Source of the DNA: Oryzias latipes
Lineage: Eukaryota; Chordata; Actinopteri; Beloniformes; Adrianichthyidae
Assembly: GCF_002234675.1 (NCBI RefSeq)
Contig: NC_019872.2
Location: 13,141,950-13,205,949, forward strand
DNA: 64,000 nt
Direction: 5' to 3'
Part shown: positions 35,201 through 46,429 of the stretch, in pieces
Numbering within the stretch: position 1 is the first letter of the stretch
Layout of the letters: each line of letters opens with the position of its first letter
The notes under the pieces: model-generated
The model's input: only the letters and a program-made list of their open reading frames with translations
What the model was told of the DNA's origin: nothing
Database searches by the model: none
Program-made: the position numbers and the translations under genes

Positions 35201-38200
35201 TCCTTATTGCGAAAAAATAGCAACTGACTTGACTTCATTTTGTCGGAGCCAAAAGTAAGCCATTTTTTTTATTGGTGATGTCACAGTCGCTCGGTCCAGT
35301 TCTCTTATATAGTCAATGGTTGCATCACATGGAATTGACAGATGTAACATTTTCTCACCAATCAAAAATATAGAAACAATTCAAAGAATTTTGTAATTTA
35401 CCATACAAATCGGGTCCATGTGGAGTAAAGACGTTGTACAGCAGAATATTGAGTGGCGCTATAACTACTTTGCCATAAAAGAAGGAGTCCACTGCCACCA
35501 GGGGGACCTGGCGAGAACAGGAGAAGATTTTAGCAACTGAAATACATCAACTCTATCATAGAAATATGTCAAAACATGTAGGAAATAAAAATATTTGCTG
35601 TATAGTGAGGTATTAAAAAAACAAATAATGATCTGAGCTTCTCAGCATAGCTAGGATCAAACAGATGGAAGCCTGGAGGGAACAAAAAACTCGAACATGC
35701 TTCTTCATTATGAGGACACACTACAATTTATTGTTATGTGATAATAAATAAAGATAAACTAAAGCTTTGAATCTGCTGGGTGAAGAATTTCCACTCTAAA
35801 GTAGTCCACTCCAATAAGCTTTTAAAATTAGTTTGAGTGCCAGGAGAAGCGGCTCCTTTTGGACAAAGTTCAAGTTCTCTTCCTCCACAACATTTGTTCC
35901 CATTACTTTTTTTCTTGTCAAAATTGCAATTTAATTTAGACTATAGATGTACACCAAAATGTAATTTCAGTTCAGAAAGAAATATTCTTACCAGCAGCAG
36001 AAGCCCGGCCAAAGCTGTCCATGTCATGAAGCTTTTCCACTCCCTCTTGATGAGCAGCAGGTCGAAGGCGATCGGAATCCTACAAATGTTAAAGAGACCC
36101 ACTTATTTTAACTGTCTGTCTGGAAAAAGGGTTAATTGGTAGGTCAGTGGGGTCTAAAGCTTAAAATCGTACCCGACTAAAGCAGAAAATGGCCATCCGA
36201 TGATGGCGCCGGCGGCCACGCCCATAACAGCTAACGGTGTCGAGTCCTGAAACCAGCCCGTCATGGCGACCATCGTGGTGCACATGCAGAAGGAGGACGG
36301 TAAGAATGCTGAGGAGAAGACGCATAAATATCCAAAAAAATTGGCATTTAAAAAAAAAAAAAACATTGCTCACAAAAATGATCATTCTACAAACTTAATA
36401 AAACCAACTAACCTGCAGATGAGCAGAACATTCCAGTGCTCAGGACGAGGAAGGCCAACATTAGACGACCCACATGCAAGCCAAACTTCTTACAAACAGC
36501 CCTGTTCCACACACAGACAGCCCAGAGTTTGGCTTACATTCCTCCACAGAATTAGTCAGCCGGGACAAAAAAAGAAGCAACAAACTCGACCAAAATGAGG
36601 ACAAACTCACTTGTAGAAGTAGAGTTCACAGACGCAGCAGCAGAAGGCGAGGACACAACGCACAAAGTAGAACACCAACACCTGCAAGACAGACAAGCTG
36701 CGCGTGAGCACACACACGGGAAATCATGAACAACATCCTGGAAGTCATATCCAAAAATGGTTTGGATCAAAACTGATTTTTCCATTCACATACTGCTAAA
36801 AATAAAGGAAAATCAGACTGATAAAACTGATGAAGACATGCAATTTATGGATCAAAAGGACAAACTTTAAGAGTTACCTTGTTTGTTTGCAGGACGTGGG
36901 CATGTAAACAAGCCGGCAGGGCATGTAACCATAAGTATGCGTAGGACCTGATAGCGTACAGGGGAGAATATTCCCACGTTTGCATTCCTTTCCCGTACAA
37001 CAGGTAGTGCATCTGCGAAAACATGTCAACAAAGCACATTTACGGCATTTGTAACCATGAATACGTGGAACTAAATTACTTTGGGATGGTGTTAGAATTA
37101 CTACTAGCAGTACTCACCGGTTCCCAGTAGTTAAACGTCTCATCGCAGTCGGAGATGTTGCTGAGTAAAGCCGCACAGAAGCGCGAGGAGAGCAGGCATT
37201 TAAAGGCTGTTGAGCCCTCAGGAGCCCAAACCTGACCTCCTCGACTGATTGATCTGTAACAACAGCATTTTTGATAAGTGTAATTAAAGAACACATAAAT
37301 ACCAATGACTGTATATGAGAACCAGACTGAGCCAGTGTGACATCACCAATATAAAACGCCTTGCTTCTTGCTCCAACAAAATGAAATCAATTCAGTCGCC
37401 TTTTCTTTTTTACAATATGGACGCGGTCATGTTGGAGCTGGAAAACGTCAACATTTGAGTCAACGCTTCTATGGCAACCAACCACTCCTTCCAATCATAG
37501 TGATCAGGAAGGTGGTAGGAAGTCAACAACCCTACCACTTGAAAGCGGGCTACACGAAATCTGTCAATCAAAAGCTTCAGATGTTCGGCATGGGAGCAGC
37601 AGGCACCGCCTACTTTTATTGAAACATCTGATTGGTCAGTTTTTAACTTGGAAAACCGTCCAATAATTTGTGGAAAAAAATAGCAATAGTGAGAACCTGT
37701 TTCTTAAAAAATAATAGCTGTTTATTTATCTATAGAAATCTATGGGATTTTGGCTTCTGGGAACCAGCAGGTACTTCCTGTTTGAAACATGAGAAGGGAG
37801 GAGTCACTTAGTCCAGTTCTCTTATACAGTCAATGATTAATAAACACAAGTTACATTTTTTGTGATTAAAAAAATGTATTGCAGATGTTTTAACTCTTAC
37901 ATACTGTCATATAATTAGATAATCGTTTGTAGTTCACTTTCTAAACAAAATTAAAAGTTCCAGCAAACTATCATAACAATGAAAATGTGCTTTTTTACAC
38001 AGCTGTTTACGTCACCTGTCAGTCAGGTGTGATAAAGGCGGCGGGGGGGGGGGGGGGGGGGGGGGGGTTGACCGGGTCATTCCGAAGTCTGTTTACTTCA
38101 CACCCCAATACGAGTAATCTGATCATTTTGCTGCTGATCCCCAGAGCTCTGTTAAGATAAGACACGTCATCTTTTTACGAAACTGGAATCATCCGCCACA

Positions 38201-38717
38201 GGTGTAAAACGGCCCCTTCTATCCGAACCAGAGTAGACCCACGACCGCTTTGGTACGCACAGATTAGATAGGTCGACATAAACCTAATTCGACTCACTTG
38301 AGACTCAAGTTGAGTCTCTGCGAACAATGAATGAATTAACCTGACACACAGGTAACCTAGACTTCGTCACGTTACGCCACATCACCCACAGGTACTAGTC
38401 TTTGCAGCGGAGGAACTTTTAGAGTACTTTCATTTCTTTTTACCCCTCAGTGATGTGAGGTGCAGTTGGACGGTACCAGAACCAGTGGTTAGATGATGCA
38501 AAGAAGCTAACTAGCTTCCAAGACTGCATAGCGGTCTGAATTGGACTACATTGTGTCTCCATTTTATTCATACTCACTCTGTGCGAGCCTCTGTGGTTTT
38601 AGTGTCATCCCCGGCTTTCTCATCTTTCGGAGTCCGGGGTTCTGTTGGAATGTTCTGGCTGTTCTGGTCCTGTCTGCTGCCTCTCCTGCCTCGCTGACGG
38701 AGCGCCTTAGCCGCCAT
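32237..38717 (-). CDS. alg9: ALG9, ER dolichol-P-mannose alpha-1,2-mannosyltransferase
   Basis: Fifteen exons join in frame to 613 aa (human 611). From 5': 38578-38717, 37118-37253, 36878-37012, 36611-36681, 36413-36501, 36173-36308, 35992-36079, 35402-35507, 34547-34669, 34295-34449, 34075-34204, 33850-33997, 32681-32810, 32473-32603, 32237-32360. Start MAAKALRQRGRRG at 38717. The enzyme is a multipass GT22 protein of the ER membrane that adds two alpha-1,2-mannoses from dolichol-P-mannose to the growing lipid-linked oligosaccharide. Diagnostic matches: GQVWAPEGSTAFKCLLS and the first luminal loop SDCDETFNYWEP (residues 81-92, with the family's acidic D-E pair), SAFLPSSFC-like block, LYNVFTPHGPDLYG, RPHKEERFLFPIYPLICL, GRPVSVCVGKEWYRFPSSF, MNDQNLEETSRY. 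Introns 1 and 8 carry MITEs. It lies tail to tail with layilin, as neighbours do around human 11q23. Confidence 0.96.
34798..35318. mobile_element. hAT-type MITE, 521 bp, in alg9 intron 8
   Basis: Ends CATTGACTGTA and its complement TATAGTCAATG bound the element, and a perfect 8-bp duplication GTTGCATC flanks it (34790-34797 and 35319-35326). An 8-bp duplication is the hAT signature. Non-coding. Related copies: 31468-31728, 37303-37835, 44085-44215 (fragments) and 50737-52350 (split). Confidence 0.8.
37303..37835. mobile_element. hAT-type MITE, 533 bp, in alg9 intron 1
   Basis: It starts CAATGACTGTATATGAGAAC and ends with the complementary GTTCTCTTATACAGTCAATG. It shares the 'caggtacttcctgtttg' and 'tgattggtcag' blocks with the 34798 element. 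The target duplication is no longer clear, so it is probably older. Confidence 0.7.
38043..38067 (+). repeat. G25 homopolymer in alg9 intron 1
   Basis: An unbroken run of 25 G (C on the alg9 coding strand), about 0.65 kb downstream of the start codon. Run length in such tracts is prone to sequencing error. Confidence 0.85.
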
Positions 38718-39417
38718 GTTTCGCGACGCCGTTTCACCGAGTCCCGCCCCTCGTTCATTTCCGAAGCTTTCCGGTTATTGACGAACTTGACGAAGCCTTC
38801 GCCACATTTTTTAGAAAGAATTTTAATTAAAAAACACAAAATTAAAATAAACACATTTTTAGCGCATTTTAAGACAATTCTTAGCTAATTGAAAAAAATC
38901 CACAAATAAATAACAAGGCACTTAGAAAAACGTAACAAATTACAATAAGCTAGGACTCTTAAAGGCTGTAAATGCGCTGTTGTAATATTTTTTAGGTAAA
39001 ACAGAAAAGCCTCGTCAGTAATATTTTATTAAAACATTTCGTTTTAGTTTAATCGGTTTTTTTCAAGTGAAGTACAAGAGTACATACTTGAAGATATTTT
39101 CGCTTAAAACTGTTTTACACATAAATTTAAACCCCTGAAAACCAAACCATACTTCATATCTGGGAGTTAAACCTAAAGAAAACATCTTAATGAAACCTTT
39201 ACGAAGTACTTAAACTCAAAGGTTTTACACTGTATACCACAATGGAGGGAAATAATCTTTTAAGGAGTGTGTAATTTAAGGTTTTACAATACTTAGCAAA
39301 AAGTAGTTATTTATGTGTACAAGTATACTTAGTCCATACTAAAAGTGAAGCAAATATACTCAGCTATACTTAATAAACTTCAAGTGTACTACTTTTGGCT
39401 GAGATGACAAATAAAGA
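38718..39417. other. alg9 upstream region
   Basis: The alg9 promoter must lie just above 38717. The rest is AT-rich, with degenerate 'aagtatactta' units around 39180-39400 that look like part of a dispersed repeat. No gene is visible. Confidence 0.4.
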
Positions 39418-40920
39418 CACATCTGTGGGATTTTTATGCACATCTTCAACATGAGCATCAGTCTGGAGAGAGTTCCGGTCCTTTGGAAAACATCCTGCGT
39501 GGTTCCAGTTCCCAAGACTGCACGTCCCAGTGAGCCGAACCACTTCAGGCCAGTAGTCCTAACTTCTCATCTGATGAAGACCATGGAGAGGACCATTCTG
39601 GACCACCTCCGTCATCTGGTGAACGACAACATGGACCCGCTGCAGTTCGCCTATCGTCCAGGAATAGGTGTGGAAGACGCTGTCATCTACCTGCTGCACA
39701 GATGTTTTTCCCACCTAGACAACATTGGTAGCGCTGTGAGAGTCATGTTCTTTGACTTCTCCAGTGCTTTCAACACCATCAAACCATCACTGCTCAGGGG
39801 GAAGCTGGAGGGAGCTGGAGTCAGCAGTAGCCTAGCTGCATGGACCATTGACTACCTCTCCAACAGGCCGCAGTATGTGAGGCTTCATGACTGTGTGTCT
39901 GATGTGGTAGTCTGCAGCACTGGGGTGCCGCAGGGCACCGCGCTCTCTCCTTTCCTCTTCACCCTGTATACATCGGACTTCACACACAACACTGACAGCT
40001 GCCACCTCCAGAAGTTCTCTGATGATACAGCCATTGTCGGGCAGGTATCTCAGGGAAACGATCTGGAGTACCTGGAGGTCATCACCAACTTTGTGGACTG
40101 GTGTACTCTGAACCACCTGCACATCAACGCCAGCTAGACGAAGGAGGTGGTGATCGACTTCAGCAGGAAACCACATCTGACTGCACCGGTGAACATCCAG
40201 GGCTTGGACATCGACTACAAGTACCTGGGTGTTCACCTAAATAATAAACTGGACTGGACACACAACAAGAATGCCCTGTACAAGAAGGGCCAAAGTCGTC
40301 TCCACCTGCTCAGACGACTGAGGTCCTTTGGGGTGTGCAGGACACTGCTAAGAACTTTCTATGACTCTGTGGTGGCTTCAGCCATCCTTTATGCAGTGGT
40401 CTGCTGGAGCAGCGGAAGCTCGGAGAGAGACAGGAAGAGACTGAACAAGCTGGTCAGACGGGCCGGCTCTGTCCTGGACTGCTCCCTGGACTCCATCGAG
40501 GAGGTGGGTGAGAAGAGGATGTTCTATCATGGACAACCCCTCTCACCCACTGCATCAGACTGTTTCGGACCTAAGCAGCTCCTTCAGTGGCAGACTGCTG
40601 CACCCACAATGCAAAAAGGAACGCTACCGCAGGTCCTTCATCCCAGCTGCCATCATGCTGTTCAACCTCAGCCTAAGTAAATAGTTTTTATAGTTTTAGT
40701 TTTTTATTCCACTGTACAAAAATGTATATACAGATGACTATATTCCTGCACATCTCTTTCCCTGTTTATTATTTCAGAACACTGTTATTTTTGTAAATAT
40801 TCTTTCTAAAATGTATATTTGTCAATTACTGTCTGTACATACTAGTGCCAAACTCCATGCTACTGTGACAAGGAAATTTCCCATTCGTGGGATTAATAAA
40901 CAAATCTAATCTAATCTAAT
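39418..40920 (+). mobile_element. L2-like LINE, 5'-truncated, between alg9 and fdxacb1
   Basis: Reverse transcriptase fragment with VPVLWKTSCVVPVPK, DPLQFAYRPGIGVEDA, FDFSSAFNTIKPSLL, GVPQGTALSPFLFTLYT and the catalytic FSDD. The frame 39436-40137 ends at a TAG where the family has lysine (NAS-K-TKE). The rest continues in frame from 40147, and a shift follows near 40518. The 3' end has 'gggattaataaa' and an (AATCT)n tail to 40920. It is the same group as the LINE at 7545 but clearly diverged, with a different tail, so the two are separate lineages or old insertions. Confidence 0.85.
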
Positions 40921-41787
40921 CACAATTTCCCTATTTACTTAATTGTACATGTGGAGATTGTTTTACAGAACAGATGTACAGACAATAATCACAAGGACAG
41001 CTTTTAAGAATTCTGTGAGAATTAATCAAATAAAGTTCTGGATCATCTTTATGTGTGTATTAAAACATACAACAGCATTCAGAAAGAAAATACACAGTCC
41101 AACCTGAGAAACGCAAAAGTTAAAATGATGAACTAAAATTTTAGTAAATGATTCTTGAGTTGATGGAAGGTTTTATATTTTCCATTTGGCCAGCATTTCA
41201 CATCATTGAATTTCCACTAATATGCTTGTTTTTATATATGAGTCCACTGGCTTAGGATCTGTTTTTCTTTTTTTTATATGAAATACACGTTTTTTGGTTA
41301 CCGCTAACATGACAGTATTTCTTTGCACTTTGTTTTTTTTTAACAAAACTTTATGTTTAACGCTTTAACACCAGATCTTTAGCTCCAGTTTTGACATTCT
41401 TTCAACTACTGTACCACTTCAACCATTTACGCCATCAAGGTAAATCAGCTTCTTCTGTCACAAAGAACAGCGGCTTTGGTGCCAAACCGTTATGAAAAGC
41501 TGTCAAAAACCAGCTGATTGTGTTGATCATGTAAATGGCCAAAGGATTAGGATGTCAAAGAGCGTGCGTGTATGTCGACCACGACTGCTCCGGTGTTGTG
41601 GAGGGCGGTGTAGATTTAAAGGGTCGATGCAGGCCCTGATCTTTTTTTTGCATGTTTGACGCGTTTCCTTGCTGCAGCACACCTACAGCTCTGTCATTAC
41701 CGCACCGCTCCACAAAGAGATTGCATTTATTGGAGATGTAAAGGCAAAGATGGATCATATTTTCTCCACATAAGGAGCGTCTCTCTG
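40921..41787. other. Intergenic DNA between LINE and fdxacb1
   Basis: AT-rich sequence without a gene. TTTATT at 41726-41731 is a minus-strand poly(A) signal candidate, about 57 bases past the fdxacb1 stop. Confidence 0.4.
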
Positions 41788-44700
41788 TTACCTTATAGTG
41801 ACGTTTAAGCGAGATGAGAGCAAAGACTCGAGCTGTTTGTGGAAGTGAAGAGCCTGAGTGTGTGACAGTGCGTGAGTGTGAGAGTGGTAGGTGAGTCTGT
41901 AGCAATAACTCGTCTGACTGAGGTCAGGATGGGAAAAAGTGTCGATGAGTTTCACAAGTTCTACGCTCCCCAGACAGGCCTCTCTGACCGCCGCGTGGAA
42001 CCGCTTCTCATCCCATGTCGGCCCGGTCCAGAAACTTATGTCGAACCTGATGGGTTCGGGGAACAGGGACAATGGCCGACAAGGCGTCCCCGGTGGCGGG
42101 CGGGAGCTGAACTGTTTTAAGAAACGCTGGTCGTGCGTCCATAGCAACCGCCAGTCAGGGAGTGAGAACAGAAGGAGAGCAAGGAGGTCCAGGTTTAGGG
42201 ATACATTAACGCCAATCGGCTTGTCGGTGTCTGCTGAGTGAGTTGCAAACACTTTACCCAGAATTCCCATGGGCTGTGCCGTCAAATGCAGGACTTCTCC
42301 TTCCGTCGTTATGGAAACATCAAAAGGGGCGAGGAGGGATTCCAGTTGGTGTCCCAACTGTTTCACTGGCTCACATTCAGAAGGAAAAACACCTCTGAGG
42401 ACGAGCTCATGGAAGGCTGGAAGACCCCAAAGGCTGATGGGTACATTCCTAAACACCACTTCACTCACCCCATATAACGTACCAGGAGCATCCTGAAGGC
42501 CTTCACTGAACTCATTTCCCTCCAGCCCAGCCCTTTTGTCAGCCTCTTCACTCTTCCTCTGAGGCCCCACGTCCTTCTTCCTGTCCTGCTTTGTTACGAG
42601 AAGTTCCTCGGCATAAGGCAGCAACGATGGACGCAGCACATAAAAGTCAAGGTCGACCTCAAGATCAAGGGATGCAGACCAGAAATTCTCAGCCCTTTTG
42701 CTCTTTGCCCTGTCTTCTTTTGTGGAGCTGACACTCCACAAATGTGTCAGTGTGTGCAAGCTTCCAACATCGTCTCCAAATCTGAAGTCTTTGGGAAGGA
42801 CCCAGTAGCACTGCGAGATGTCAACACCACAGCTGGACGCCTGCAGCCGTTTGGCTGGAATAAAGTACGGGATGGACTCTGTTGTCATGGAGACTGGCCA
42901 TTTTTCCCTCAGTCCCTCCAAAAGGAAATCTTGCACCAGCTTTACAGGATGCACAGAATCTAAGCAGAGGAACTTCCTGAAGAAACAGAAGTGATTCAGC
43001 AGTTATGGCCCTGCTGCTAAACACCACCAGGGCTCGGCGCCGCCATACCTGAACAGGAAATCACTGAGCTCCGCTGGTGCGCTGTAGTGGATCTTCTCCC
43101 CCTCAACAACTTCCTCCACTTCGACTCTCACAGGAAAAGCGTAGGCCTGGCTGCGAGTGAACACGTGCAGCAGAGCCTTCTCCACCCGAAAGCCTTTATC
43201 TTGGCTCCTGCACAGCGACAAGCACCAACCATGAGCCCATCAACCAGCAGAGGAACATGCGGGCGGAGGCTGCTTCTCCTCCTCCCTGCAGCACTCGCGT
43301 CCACTGCTCACCTGTATCCAGTGCATTTGTAGCCTTGAGGACTGCTGCTATCAAAAGGATAAACAGCACTCAGGATGAGACCGGCCTCTGCTGCCATGGC
43401 AACCACCTGCCAACTGTTATGCCACTCGCGCCTTGGCTCGTCCGCCGGCGTTCCCCCCTGTCCGTTGCACAGGGAGACGTGAACCTCCCCGTCTTTTGTC
43501 AAAACCTGAACACAACTGAAAGAAAAAGGTGGAGGACTTTCAGGAAAGAGTCAGAAAATGGAAGCTTCTCTGGCTCACAAAACAAGAACATAATTGTGCA
43601 ACTTTAAGCATCCATTTTTTTATATGTACAGACTAAAAACGTAAAATATATTTTTAAAACTGTAATCAGCTACAACAACTACTAATAGAAATACTATCAA
43701 AATTTATGTTTTTTAAAACACCTGTTCTAATCAACTGTGCAGTAAGACATTTTCATTTCTAAAATCATGTTTAATTATACTAAAGCAAACGCAGGGACAC
43801 AGACTCTCCTAAAAATGGCAGTAAAGCTTTAGATAATACAGTTTTTATATTTTGATGGTTTTCTTTTTGTCCTAATCCTGGACAACACAAGAATAACTTT
43901 ATTCTGGGCTTTTAAAGTTAATTTGACTTTTTGTTTGTTCATTTTGGACAGCAACCACCAACAGCAGCCAAAAAATACAAATAAAAGAAGAAAAATGAAA
44001 GAAAAATGAGAAAAATTGGCTTTCTTCTGGCTCCAAATAAAGTCAATTCAGTTGCCATTTTGCCGTGATTTGGGCGCGTTCCGTTTGAGCCAGACGACGT
44101 CGATAAGCAGTGACTGGTCCGAGTTGGTCTGAGTCAGTGACTGTATGTGAGAACTGGACTGAGTGACACCCTCCTCCCTGGTGTTCCAAATACAAACTAC
44201 TTGTGAGCTCCAAGAAGCCAAATTCCAGTTGAAATTAATTGAAAATCAAATTTAACCAGAAAAAGGTGATAAAATTGTGAGGAAAAATTCAAATATTTTA
44301 TGAAAATAAAGCTGTCAAATTATGATTTAACATGTTAATTTACAAGAAAAATGTCAGTTTTTTCCCAAAGAATTTTACAATCTTCTCATGTTACAACCTT
44401 TTTTCTCATAGGCTAATTTATTACATTATTCTCATAATTTTACAGCTTTTCTTTCATAATTTTACCACTTTACCTCATTTTAACTCATACTTGTAAAACT
44501 TTTCCCCTTATAATTTGACGGCTTTCACTTCGGAATTTTGCTCTTTTTTCGCTCGTAATTTTGATGTTTTTGCTTATATTTCAATAACTTTTACCTCATA
44601 ATTTTACATATTTTCTTTGAATAAATTTTTTAATGTTTCATCCTAATTTTACTACTTCCCCCTATAAATTTACTACTTTTTTCCCTAAATTTATGACTTT

Positions 44701-45415
44701 TTTTTATACTTTATTTACTTTTTACCTCATAATTTTACAACGTTCACTTAATTTTGCGCATACACACACACACACCTAATTTTACAATATTTTGCCATAA
44801 TTTTCTACTTCCTGAAGTACAAATTTCCCAATTTCCTAACTTTATTCACATTGATTTGTTTTGTTTTCCTCTTTACAATGACCATAATACTCAGTATTAT
44901 GGTCATTGTATAGTAAATAAATGAAGAAATCCGATATTGTCCGATTTCTGCTGTGCAGATTTACAGCTTCACCGTTTCGCTTCGTTGTACCTGAGGAAGA
45001 AGTTTCTGAGCAGCTCCTTGTTCTTTTTCACGCCGCTTTTCCTCCCGCAGTGTGGAAAATTGAAGAGAACTCTGTCGAACAGTCGTCCCCGCAGCGCCGG
45101 ACACTCCGCCAGCCGCGTGCAGTCCACCTCAAACAGCACACTCCCACCTGAAGAGCACGCGCCACAGAAGGAAGGAAGGAGCAGAGGTCTCAAAGAGGCG
45201 ACAGTTGGCCACGGAAACCGTTTATGGAGCGCGCGGCCGGAGGCATTCGTACCTGAGTCCGTGATGCTGCTGATATTGCTGGCTGCTCCTTCAAAGAGCA
45301 GCACCTCCTCCTGACGCTGCGGACAGGTGGCCGTGACTTTCCCCATCCAACAAAGGGAGGCTGAGAAGGAGAAATTCCCCTCTCCGACTAACAATACCGT
45401 CCTTGAATGCGACAT
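41788..45415 (-). CDS. fdxacb1: Ferredoxin-fold anticodon-binding domain protein 1
   Basis: Five exons join in frame to 623 aa (human 624): 45253-45415, 44991-45147, 43312-43515, 43049-43207, 41788-42976. The N-terminal part is a Rossmann-type domain of the BMT5/DUF2431 group: RTVLLVGEGNFSFSASL (glycine-rich SAM-type loop at 10-18), then FNFPHCGRKSGVKKNKELL, GEVHVSLCNGQGGTPAD, REWHNSWQVVAMAAEAGL and YKCTGYRSQDKGF. The C-terminal ~95 residues form the FDX-ACB fold seen in phenylalanyl-tRNA synthetase (RFDISFWTG... ELVKLIDTFSHPDLSQTS.CYRLTYHS). The human protein's role is not firmly established; a methyltransferase acting on RNA is inferred from the N-terminal domain. Start chosen at ATG 45415 just before HSRTVLLVGEG; an upstream in-frame codon is TTG. 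It diverges from tomm40l over about 1 kb. Confidence 0.94.
44330..44850. repeat. Degenerate tandem repeat, unit about 25-32 bp, in fdxacb1 upstream intron region
   Basis: More than a dozen variants of 'ctcataattttacaacttttt' follow one another between fdxacb1 exons 3 and 2. Units differ at many positions, so the array is old. It ends beside a 17-bp hairpin at 44874-44910. Confidence 0.65.
44874..44910. repeat. Perfect 17-bp hairpin, 3-base loop
   Basis: Arms 44874-44890 (tacaatgaccataatac) and 44894-44910 are exact complements around 'tca'. It lies 81 bases from fdxacb1 exon 2 in intron 2. Confidence 0.95.
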
Positions 45416-46429
45416 GGTCAACCTGAAGTGAACCTGGATGAAGTTCTAAAACATTTGTTAAACCTAAATCTCCCGAATAAGCACCGTCAAATCCGGTGCT
45501 CCCCCTGAAACGGAGACTTAATTTGGCAGGTAGTCATATCTATGCTTTTTTTTTTTTTATAAAGAACACACCAGCCGCCGTGGCTCAGTTTGCCTCCAAC
45601 ATCGTGATTAATCAGGGAGGGAAGGAGCCGAGGAGAAAGCCGGTGACCAGCCTGCATCCGAGAAGAGCCTTGGCAGCGTGGAGGTGTCGCACACAAAACA
45701 GTCCGATGCGAAACACCATGGCAGTAACCTTATGTTCCCTGTTCACCCCCATGCACCAAATACACATTTTTAACGTATACGTAAAAGACCAAATGTGTAC
45801 TTAATGCTCGGATAATAATTTATGTGTTTTTTTGCTTGGTAAATGTTGAGAGTGCTATTGCAAGTCTAACGAGAACCGCGCGCATGCGGCGCGTGGCGTC
45901 CTGAAGAGGGAGCCGTTGTCAGCATCCGTCCAAGCTCAGCATCACTTTCAGTCCATCATCCTGCACCTCAGTCGGTACTTTTGGTAAAACAGAAGTGTCC
46001 TGGTTGCGTTTGCGATGCAGGGGACCTTGGGTGCAGCGGGGATCTCTCGGTATATCATTTGGAGGAGGCGGTAAACGTTCCGTCCCGTGATATAAGTGGC
46101 TGCTGATGCTAAGGTCATGCTAGCTAAGGGATTTACTTGACGTGAACGCATCCCACTGTTCTCCATTTGTGCTAACTGATGCCTTTTGGATCTAAATATG
46201 TTGTAAAAAAGACTTGAACAATCTGCATAAAGAAGCTCTTTGTGTTAGTTTGTCATTTTTGACCCCAACCTTTCTGGAAAAGCCCCCCTGACCAGGCAGG
46301 GAAGTGAGTTTCTGGTCATTTCTTCCTCATGTTATGGAGTTTGTTTTCATAAATTCAAAGCTCCTAAAAGCAGCTAAATGATGACATTGGATTGTTGTGT
46401 GTGTGTCCATCAGGAAGCCTCACACCCAC
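45416..46429. promoter_or_regulatory. Divergent promoter region between fdxacb1 and tomm40l
   Basis: About 1.0 kb separates the two start codons. It holds the only CpG-dense patch nearby, with GCGCATGCGG at 45880-45889, a close match to the NRF1 consensus (GCGCATGCGC). A 3' splice acceptor (catcag at 46408-46413) just before the tomm40l ATG suggests a non-coding first exon upstream. A 72-codon minus-strand ORF (45948-46166) has no recognisable match. Confidence 0.5.
45948..46166 (-). CDS. Small ORF, 72 aa, uncertain
   Basis: Starts MENSGMRSRQVNPLASMTLA and ends YRLRCRMMD, unspliced, within the fdxacb1/tomm40l spacer. The composition (basic, with a NVYRLLQMIYREIP stretch) looks protein-like, but I recognise no family, and it overlaps the likely promoter or 5' exon of tomm40l. 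It may be chance. Confidence 0.15.
   Translation of the reverse strand: MENSGMRSRQVNPLASMTLASAATYITGRNVYRLLQMIYREIPAAPKVPCIANATRTLLFYQKYRLRCRMMD

Noticed and set aside
45496-45804. 102-aa plus-strand ORF in the fdxacb1 upstream region
   Set aside because: Contains a poly-Phe run from a T tract; no match and no splice support.
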